Source of the DNA: Bacteroidales bacterium
GTDB lineage: Bacteria > Bacteroidota > Bacteroidia > Bacteroidales > F082
Length of the DNA: 9,624 nucleotides
Direction: 5' to 3'
Assembly (NCBI GenBank): GCA_017508895.1
Contig: JAFWRA010000034.1
Location: 1 to 9,624 of the forward strand
Shown here: positions 1 through 6,043 of the stretch, one piece after another
Numbering within the stretch: position 1 is the stretch's first letter
Layout of the letters: each line of letters starts with the position of its first letter
Made by a program: the position numbers and the translations under genes
Notes under the pieces: model-generated
The model's database searches: none
Seen by the model: the letters and a program-made list of their open reading frames with translations, nothing else
What the model was told of the DNA's origin: nothing

Positions 1-992
1 TCGTTATAACCATCGCACACGAAAGCGTGGCCACCTTCAGGACTTTGGCCAGAATAATAGAGAGGCCATCCCATATCAAACGATTCCTTCAGCATCTGGC
101 TCCAGTTGTCGTAAGTATAGTTGTCTCTGCCTCTCAGCACAGCTTGGTTGGTGTAGCCAAAATACTGGGTGATTCTGGAAGGCACATCCTGAGAATAAGC
201 ACCGCTACCATCGATGGCATAGTGCATGTCAACAGCAATACCGCAGTGATACATAAGCAAAGCTATAGCTTCAATCTCTTCTTGAGGTGAATTGTTGGTG
301 AGCTTGTTGGGCATCTTGTCCCATTCGTAAGTGGTGGCACCAAAATCGGCCGACAGCGGACCGAAGCCTGAGTTGTAGTTGGTATGGCTACCTGTGCCTT
401 GCAACGGGTGGTTCCAATACTTCATCACCTGGCTCATGGCAGTGGCGACGCAACCGGCATAGACACGGCCACCAGGACCGCCAGCGGCTTGAGGGCAGAA
501 ATAGTTGTAAGGGGAACCTTGGTCCCATTGGGTCTGAACGAGATAGAACTCACCACGGCCGCCATTGCGTGAAATCAGTTTACCTGAGTTCATCACGCTC
601 TGCCATTCGGCAGCTACTTTAGGCGTGGCTTTGCCCGTGTTCTTTCCGGTACGGCTGGCAATCAACTGGTTGAGCATATAGCCCAGCTCAGGGTTGATGT
701 TGGTGTCGAAACTACGATTCTTTGAATAACCGATGATAGGACGATAGAAGTCATCGGCCGAGACCATGACGAAACCATCGTTGCCTACGTTAAACACATA
801 GAAGCAGGCTTCGCCACGGGTGGAAGTGCCCGTATAGACCAGGGTGAGATCCTGGGCCTGACGCGACTGCTCGAAGTTGGCTTGGACAAATTGTTGTCCC
901 ACATACTTGGCCTGGCTCACACCGACCGGGTTGGCTTGCACCAAACCGAGGCCGAAAACCAAGGCAAGCATAGTCATTAAATACTTTTTCAT
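1..992 (-). CDS. C10 family (streptopain-like) cysteine peptidase, N-terminal part; 3' end outside the window
   Basis: The reading frame is open from the ATG at 992-990 to the window edge, giving 330 residues with no stop. Residues 1-20 form a signal peptide (MKK start, hydrophobic core, probable cut after LVQA before NPVG). Residues 21 to about 140 look like the Spi_C10/PrtT propeptide, with the typical GFVMVSADDFYRPIIGYS stretch at 73-90. A GGRGE segment at 144-148 marks the likely propeptide/enzyme junction. The papain-fold domain then carries Cys181 in AGCVATAM and His322 in EGGHAFVCDGY, the C10 catalytic pair. The sequence is cut eight residues after that His, so the NWGW motif, Fn3-like domains and sorting tail expected from the neighbouring copies cannot be seen. 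It resembles the copy at 1082-3637 most closely, sharing NGGRG/HGGRG, LVQTxW and the MPNxxTxNSPxExIEA stretch. It has its own -7 element at 1030-1037 and no Shine-Dalgarno sequence. Family call is firm; substrate unknown. Confidence 0.93.
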   Translation of the reverse strand, partial: MKKYLMTMLALVFGLGLVQANPVGVSQAKYVGQQFVQANFEQSRQAQDLTLVYTGTSTRGEACFYVFNVGNDGFVMVSADDFYRPIIGYSKNRSFDTNINPELGYMLNQLIASRTGKNTGKATPKVAAEWQSVMNSGKLISRNGGRGEFYLVQTQWDQGSPYNYFCPQAAGGPGGRVYAGCVATAMSQVMKYWNHPLQGTGSHTNYNSGFGPLSADFGATTYEWDKMPNKLTNNSPQEEIEAIALLMYHCGIAVDMHYAIDGSGAYSQDVPSRITQYFGYTNQAVLRGRDNYTYDNWSQMLKESFDMGWPLYYSGQSPEGGHAFVCDGYN

Positions 993-1029
993 TGCAGTGT
1001 GGTTTAAAATTAGATTCTGTTTAAGCGTG

Positions 1030-1037
1030 CAAATATA
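1030..1037 (-). promoter_or_regulatory. Bacteroidota-type -7 promoter element for the C10 gene at 1-992
   Basis: The minus strand reads TATATTTG here, an exact fit to TAnnTTTG, ending 37 nt before the ATG. No convincing TTTG-type -33 element lies at the expected 19-21 nt upstream, so the call rests on the -7 match, its position in the intergenic gap and its recurrence upstream of two sister genes. Confidence 0.55.
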
Positions 1038-1081
1038 GATATTTTCCATTAATAACGTGTGGTTTGCGGAAAAAAACGCCA

Positions 1082-3637
1082 TCAATGGACAATGGCCACG
1101 CGACGTGTCACCAGGCCCTGTGAGGTCTGCATTTTCACGAAATAGACGCCTTCACTCCATCCCTCAACGCTGACATTCAACATATTGGAATCACATTTTG
1201 CATCATAGACCAGCTGACCCATCTGATTGTAGACCGACACTTGGGTCATGCCTTCAGCCTCGATTTGGAGGTTGTGGTCGGCGGGATTCGGGAAGAGACG
1301 GGCCGAACTCTCGTTTTCAGGCACCGAAGTCGGCGAGTAATAAACATGCAGATAGAACAGGTTCGGGTCGTACTTGACAGCTGCGGGTGAAGACGTGCAG
1401 TCGGTGGCACTATAGTACGCGTACAAGCGATAATAATAGTCCCCCTGTACGTTGGCCGTATTGTCGGTAAAGGAAGTGGCACTGCTGTTGAGCAGTTTGA
1501 TGCGAACGTAAGTGCCGTCTTGTCCGTCTTTTCTAAACAGATAGTAACCCGACAAGCCCTCAGCATTCACAGGTTTGTCCCATGTCAGCTTAATCTTATA
1601 GTTGTTCCCCACGTATTCATACCAGAGGTTATAAGCACCAAGGCAGTCGCCCGCCGAGGCGCAGGTCTCGTTGGACGGGTCAGACTCGCCACCTTGATTC
1701 AATGCCGTGACCGTGTAGCAATGTCCCTCAGTGATGCCTTCGTCGACGAATCTGAGCTCCGTTGAGAAGCCATACAAGTGCTCGTCGCGATAGATGTTGA
1801 AACCATAATCAGGCACGACGCCGTCGTTTTCCCATGTCAAGACCGCATCTTCGCCTTCCATCTCTGCCATCAGATGGTAAGGCGCCGTCGTGACCAAAGT
1901 ATTGCCACAGCCATTGTTGACATCAAACAAAATGCCTTCGTCCAAACCCGTCGTACTTCCTTGATAGGTGTAAACCGTGTTGCCCTGAGCGTCCTTGATG
2001 ACCATCGAGATGTTGTTCACCGTGTTGTTGGGCGCTGTCCAGCCGAAGCAAGCCTTACCTACGGGCATGGGGAAGTCTAACGTAGCGGGTACGGAATTGG
2101 TGATGGTAAAACGTTGGATCTCTTTGCCTGTGGTACTGTAGAGCGACAGATAACCGCCGTTCCAGCCTTGGAAAGCCGAGCTCTGCATGATGATCTTCCA
2201 ATCGCAAGTCGGGGCCACCAGCTGTTTCTCCACCTTAGCCGAGGCGCCACGCTGTCCGCCCAAAACGGCATAGACAGCATAATTGAAGACGTCATAATAA
2301 GGGACGTTTTCATCCACAAAACTCATGTCGGCGCCCGGGGCGACGTTATCTTCGGTATAAATCACCACGCCATCGCGTTCCACGACAATTTGGTCGATAG
2401 CCGTCAGCGTGGCGTTGGTCAAGGTGATTGAAGGATTCTTCCACGAGATGGAAGCCATCAGCGTGCCATCTTGGGAGGGAACGACATTCATGTTGGTGGG
2501 AGCATTGGGCGTAGCTGAGTAGACCTCGGCAGGCACATAGTTATAGATGACGCTCTCGCCATCGGTATAGCCATGTTCGTCGATGTTGAACCAATCGTCA
2601 CTGCTGCCGCTCCAGCCCCAGTTGATATGAACCATATCATGATCGTTATAACCATCTACCACATAGGCATGACCGCCACCACGATGCACCATGGGCCAGC
2701 CCATGTCGATGGCATCCGTCAACAGACGCATATAGCCTTCGTGGGTGTAGTTTTCGCGATACAGATTGTCCATACGGTCGGTATAGAAGAAATAGGCGGG
2801 CATGGTCTGGCAAAGCTTGCCTGTCACCGCGCCGCTACTGGTGGGACGGTAGTTCATGTCGACGCTCACACCAACATGATAAATCAGCTGAGCCACCGCC
2901 TCGATCTGTTCAATCGGAGAATTGGCGGTGATGGCGTTAGGCATATTGTCCCAGTCGTAGGTGGCCTCGCCGAAATTGACAGTCAAGGGGCCGTATTCCG
3001 GATGGTCCTCAGGATAATAGGTATAGCTTCCTTGTCCATGGATGGGATGGTTCCAAAACTTCATCAGCTGGGCTGCCGCCGTAGCCACACAGCCCGCATA
3101 ACAGTGACCACCAGGGCCACCTTCGCCTTCCGGGCAGAAATAGTTATAAGGATAATTCTGGTTCCACGTGGTCTGAACGAGGTGGTCGTCTCCCCTACCA
3201 CCATGACGCGAGACAAGACGTCCCGTCTTTTCGAGCATAGCCCAGTCGGCGGCAACGGAAGGTTGTGCCGACGTGTATTGGGAGGCCTTCATCACCCCTT
3301 GGCGAACGACTTCGAGGAAGTCGACCATAGCCGGAGCCATGTCGTTTGGATTGAAAGTGTCGCTATAAGAATAGCCGATGATAGGACGATAATTGTCGTC
3401 GGCAGCAAGGATGACAAAGCCAGCATCGCCAACGTTAAAGATGTAATAGCAGGCGTCTCCCCTGTCGGAATAGGCGGTTTGAACCAAGTTCAGTTGGTCA
3501 CTCTGACGGGTGAACTCGAAATTGGCTTTCACGAATGACTGACCCAAGCGGCTTGCGGTGGCTTGGTCGACCGGACGGGCCTGAAGCGCGATGCTTGAAA
3601 GCGCCAGAACCAGCATGGTAAAGATGGTTTTTCTCAT
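1082..3637 (-). CDS. C10 family cysteine peptidase with Fn3-like domains and T9SS sorting tail (851 aa)
   Basis: Predicted secreted cysteine endopeptidase. The start chosen is the ATG at 3637-3635 because it opens a signal peptide (MRKT, hydrophobic core, cut after ALQA at residue 20) and has AAAGGA 6 nt upstream. A further upstream ATG at 3718 would run through a terminator and the promoter. Domains: Spi_C10-like propeptide about 21-145 with FVILAADDNYRPIIGYS; catalytic domain about 147-370 with Cys183 (AGCVATAA), His323 (GGGHAYVVDGY) and INWGWSG at 338-344; Fn3-like about 379-470; unnamed module 478-578 bounded by Cys478 and Cys577; Fn3-like about 584-660 and 667-748; T9SS type A sorting domain about 779-851 (LFPNPADHNLQIEAEG, ending VAIVH). 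Unlike its sisters it has Val at two positions that are Cys in the other three (255 and 327), and extra Cys at 179 and 276. All catalytic residues are present, so it is probably active. Substrate unknown. Confidence 0.93.
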   Translation of the reverse strand: MRKTIFTMLVLALSSIALQARPVDQATASRLGQSFVKANFEFTRQSDQLNLVQTAYSDRGDACYYIFNVGDAGFVILAADDNYRPIIGYSYSDTFNPNDMAPAMVDFLEVVRQGVMKASQYTSAQPSVAADWAMLEKTGRLVSRHGGRGDDHLVQTTWNQNYPYNYFCPEGEGGPGGHCYAGCVATAAAQLMKFWNHPIHGQGSYTYYPEDHPEYGPLTVNFGEATYDWDNMPNAITANSPIEQIEAVAQLIYHVGVSVDMNYRPTSSGAVTGKLCQTMPAYFFYTDRMDNLYRENYTHEGYMRLLTDAIDMGWPMVHRGGGHAYVVDGYNDHDMVHINWGWSGSSDDWFNIDEHGYTDGESVIYNYVPAEVYSATPNAPTNMNVVPSQDGTLMASISWKNPSITLTNATLTAIDQIVVERDGVVIYTEDNVAPGADMSFVDENVPYYDVFNYAVYAVLGGQRGASAKVEKQLVAPTCDWKIIMQSSAFQGWNGGYLSLYSTTGKEIQRFTITNSVPATLDFPMPVGKACFGWTAPNNTVNNISMVIKDAQGNTVYTYQGSTTGLDEGILFDVNNGCGNTLVTTAPYHLMAEMEGEDAVLTWENDGVVPDYGFNIYRDEHLYGFSTELRFVDEGITEGHCYTVTALNQGGESDPSNETCASAGDCLGAYNLWYEYVGNNYKIKLTWDKPVNAEGLSGYYLFRKDGQDGTYVRIKLLNSSATSFTDNTANVQGDYYYRLYAYYSATDCTSSPAAVKYDPNLFYLHVYYSPTSVPENESSARLFPNPADHNLQIEAEGMTQVSVYNQMGQLVYDAKCDSNMLNVSVEGWSEGVYFVKMQTSQGLVTRRVAIVH

Positions 3638-3643
3638 AGTAAT

Positions 3644-3649
3644 TCCTTT
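3644..3649 (-). promoter_or_regulatory. Shine-Dalgarno-like site that supports the start at 3637
   Basis: The minus strand reads AAAGGA, 6 nt before the ATG at 3637-3635. The other three peptidase genes have no comparable site, so this one is unusual locally and supports the internal Met over the upstream one. Confidence 0.5.
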
Positions 3650-3662
3650 CTGGTTTAAGCGG

Positions 3663-3670
3663 CAAATATA
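3663..3670 (-). promoter_or_regulatory. Bacteroidota-type -7 promoter element for the C10 gene at 1082-3637
   Basis: The minus strand reads TATATTTG, ending 25 nt before the ATG. It sits 2 nt after the T-run of the terminator at 3673-3702, so transcription of this gene most likely restarts here after upstream transcripts end. The -33 region would fall in the hairpin and has no clear TTTG. Confidence 0.55.
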
Positions 3671-3672
3671 AT

Positions 3673-3702
3673 AAAAAAAGGAAACATGCGACGCATGTTT
3701 CC
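3673..3702 (-). terminator. Rho-independent terminator of the C10 gene at 3735-6008
   Basis: On the minus strand a perfect 11-bp inverted repeat (GGAAACATGCG / CGCATGTTTCC, arms 3692-3702 and 3680-3690, one central base; in RNA about 10 bp with a 3-nt loop) is followed at once by seven T residues (3679-3673). It begins 32 nt after the TGA at 3737-3735. Stem plus T-run is the classical intrinsic terminator form. The plus-strand side has no comparable T-run. Confidence 0.88.
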
Positions 3703-3734
3703 CTTTGTTTTGGTTCATTTTGTACTGAAATGCA

Positions 3735-6008
3735 TCAGTGCATCACAGCAAAACGTTTGGTCACGGTGCCATTGGCAGCCTTGATGGTGATGGTGTAGAC
3801 ACCTGAAGCCAGGCTGGAGGTGCTGATGACCACGCCGTCTTCGCTGCAACGTTGCATCATGACGACTTGACCCATGGCATTGCAGATCGTGACCTGTTGC
3901 AGGCCTTCTGCCTCAACACTCATCAAAGTGTTGGCGGGGTTAGGATATACCTTATAGCCTTCTTCGACGTCTTCGCTTACCGAAGTCACCTCGATGTAGA
4001 CATAGTCGGTCTCGTCATCGACCCAAGCGGGCGTCGACTCGCAATAGCTACGGAAAGCGGTCACCTGATAATAATAGCCGCCTGCATCGGTCATGTCGAA
4101 ATACTCGTGGAGGGTCTTGTCGACAGTGGCGATTTCAGTGTAGTCAACACCGTCTTCACTACGGTACACCTTGAAGGACTGAGGCTCGCCATCATACTCC
4201 CATGTCAGCAGAGTGCCGAAGCCGTCACCCGTCCACTGGTACTCACCGTTCAAATTGGTCGGAGGCAGACAGCCGCCGCAATCGTTGTCACCCGCATAGA
4301 GCGTGGCGGGAACTTGGTTGGAATTACCGGTGTAGGTATAAACCGACTGGTTGTTGGAGTTCTTGATGTTGATGGTCAGGCTTTGTACTGCGGTCGAAGG
4401 AGCCACCCAGCTGAAGGTGACATCACCCTCGGGCATGCGGATCTGCTGGCTGATAGGCGTAGCTGTGGTCATCGTGATTTCCTCAATGACCGTGCCGAAG
4501 GAATTCTTCACTTGGATCTTACCGCCATTCCAGCCTTGGAAGTTGGTGGTTTGACCGACCACTTTCCAGGTGCAGGTGGGACCATATTGATACTGGAACT
4601 TTGCAAAACGACCTTTCACGTTATTGGAAAGGAAGTATAAGGTATAGGTGTAGCAATCGAAATCAGGCACATTGTCCTCAAACTGCATCACTTCGCCGGG
4701 CACCAGGTTGCTTTGGGTGAAGATCTGCTGGCCGTTACGGAGCAGCACCACTTGGTCGATGTTTTCCAAGGTATTGCCACCCAAAGAAGTGGTGGGGTTG
4801 GTCCAGCTCACGATACCCGTCTTGGAATGTGCGTTCTCGGCCGAGACGCCAAGGTCTTCCACAGCAGGAATCAAGCCGTTGTAAACATAGTCGGGAATAT
4901 AATCAAAGATAGCGGCTTGACCTTGGTTGAAGCTACCGTTCCAACCCGTGTTGAGGGCGTCGATGGCATAGTAGTTATTGAGTGATCCACTCCAACCCCA
5001 GTTGAAATAGAACTTACGGTCGCTCTCACGATAGCCACAGCAAGCGAAGGCGTGACCACCAGAGTCGTCGCTTCCGGAATAATACAGCGGGAAGCCTTCT
5101 TCCAAGCTGGCGATCAACATCTCCTCCCAATCGAACTTGGAGTAGAGGTCGCGATCCATACGGGTGGCATGGTCGGTGTAGCGGAAATACTCGGCAATCG
5201 CAGGGGGAACATCTTGTGAATAGGCACCTGACGAACCGCCACCATACATCATGTCGACCGACACGCCGCAGTGATACATCAACGTGGCGACGGCTTGGTA
5301 GTTGGAGTTGTTGCAGGAGTTAGGCATATTAGCCCAATCGTATGTGGTGGCACCGAAATTGACCGTCTGCATAGGATATCCCTCAGGCGTATAGCTGTGC
5401 TCGCCATTGCCTTGGATGGGCCAATTCCAGTATTTCATCACCATCGACATGGCCGTAGCCACGCAGCCGGCGTAGGCATGGCCGCCAGGACCACCGTGAC
5501 CGGAGGGGCAATAGGCATTGTAAGGGCTGTCCTGATTCCAAAGTGTGGTCAACAAAGGAGCGATGTCGCCACGGGTGCTGCGGTTGTCGTTCTCGAAACC
5601 ATCCTTGGCCACATGCATCCATTCGGAAGCCACTTCCATCTCAGGCTCAAAGTTATTGGCTTGGGCGTATGCGATCTGACGTGCATAGAAGCGCAGGTAG
5701 TAGGCAAAGCCGTCAGGCATGTTGTTCGGATCGACGCTCTCCTCGTCGGAGAAGGCAAGGATAGGACGAGCCACATCGTCGGCTGAGACAAGGACGAAGC
5801 CATGGTCGAAATTGAAGACGTAGACGGCAGGGTTGCCGTTTTCGGCCACTTCGGTGTAGGCCAAATTAAGCTCGATGGCCTGTCTGGCAGAGTGGCTCTG
5901 CACATACTTCATGCCGATGTGGCGGGCTTGCTCCACGCCGACCGGCGAGGCTACGGCTTGACCCATCAACAGGGCCAAAGTCATCATCAGAAATAAAGGT
6001 TTTTTCAT
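3735..6008 (-). CDS. C10 family cysteine peptidase with Fn3-like domains and T9SS sorting tail (757 aa)
   Basis: Predicted secreted cysteine endopeptidase and the shortest complete copy. Residues 1-20 are a signal peptide (MKKP, hydrophobic core, cut after AVA before SPVG). The Spi_C10-like propeptide runs about 21-145 (FVLVSADDVARPILAFS), ending near an Arg-Gly at 146-147. The catalytic domain, about 150-373, has Cys182 (AGCVATAM), His319 (SGGHAFACCGY) and FNWGWSG at 335-341. An Asp conserved in the sister copies just after the His motif is Cys324 here. Then come an Fn3-like domain about 381-473, the unnamed module 479-578 (Cys479, FQGWNGG, Cys577), one Fn3-like domain about 581-655, and a T9SS tail about 686-757 (YKVYPNPANTLMSVEAEG, ending RFAVMH). 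It lacks one of the Fn3-like repeats seen in the 851-aa copy. The ATG is 35 nt from the stop of the upstream peptidase; the gap is AT-rich and holds neither a -7 element nor a terminator, so co-transcription is likely. A strong terminator follows. Confidence 0.94.
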   Translation of the reverse strand: MKKPLFLMMTLALLMGQAVASPVGVEQARHIGMKYVQSHSARQAIELNLAYTEVAENGNPAVYVFNFDHGFVLVSADDVARPILAFSDEESVDPNNMPDGFAYYLRFYARQIAYAQANNFEPEMEVASEWMHVAKDGFENDNRSTRGDIAPLLTTLWNQDSPYNAYCPSGHGGPGGHAYAGCVATAMSMVMKYWNWPIQGNGEHSYTPEGYPMQTVNFGATTYDWANMPNSCNNSNYQAVATLMYHCGVSVDMMYGGGSSGAYSQDVPPAIAEYFRYTDHATRMDRDLYSKFDWEEMLIASLEEGFPLYYSGSDDSGGHAFACCGYRESDRKFYFNWGWSGSLNNYYAIDALNTGWNGSFNQGQAAIFDYIPDYVYNGLIPAVEDLGVSAENAHSKTGIVSWTNPTTSLGGNTLENIDQVVLLRNGQQIFTQSNLVPGEVMQFEDNVPDFDCYTYTLYFLSNNVKGRFAKFQYQYGPTCTWKVVGQTTNFQGWNGGKIQVKNSFGTVIEEITMTTATPISQQIRMPEGDVTFSWVAPSTAVQSLTINIKNSNNQSVYTYTGNSNQVPATLYAGDNDCGGCLPPTNLNGEYQWTGDGFGTLLTWEYDGEPQSFKVYRSEDGVDYTEIATVDKTLHEYFDMTDAGGYYYQVTAFRSYCESTPAWVDDETDYVYIEVTSVSEDVEEGYKVYPNPANTLMSVEAEGLQQVTICNAMGQVVMMQRCSEDGVVISTSSLASGVYTITIKAANGTVTKRFAVMH

Positions 6009-6043
6009 TGTAGTTTGATATTAAATTATTGATTATAAATTAT

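Noticed and set aside
1038..1081. Possible terminator after the 851-aa gene
   Set aside because: There is a T-run close to the stop codon (GGCGTTTTTTTCCGC on the minus strand), but no stable stem precedes it, and the short GCG/CGC pairing encloses the T-run rather than coming before it.
2573..3538. 321-codon open frame on the plus strand
   Set aside because: It lies wholly antisense to the propeptide and catalytic domain of the 851-aa peptidase, whose minus-strand motifs are unmistakable. Its translation is rich in His, Val and Ile with no recognisable domain, as expected for a shadow frame.
3638..3718. 27-residue N-terminal extension of the 851-aa peptidase from an upstream ATG
   Set aside because: The extension would be translated through the terminator hairpin and the -7 element and would push the signal peptide inside the protein. 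The internal ATG at 3637 has a Shine-Dalgarno-like site and matches the starts of its sisters.
3852..4640. 262-codon open frame on the plus strand
   Set aside because: Antisense to the module, Fn3-like and tail regions of the 757-aa peptidase; no signal, motif or promoter supports it.
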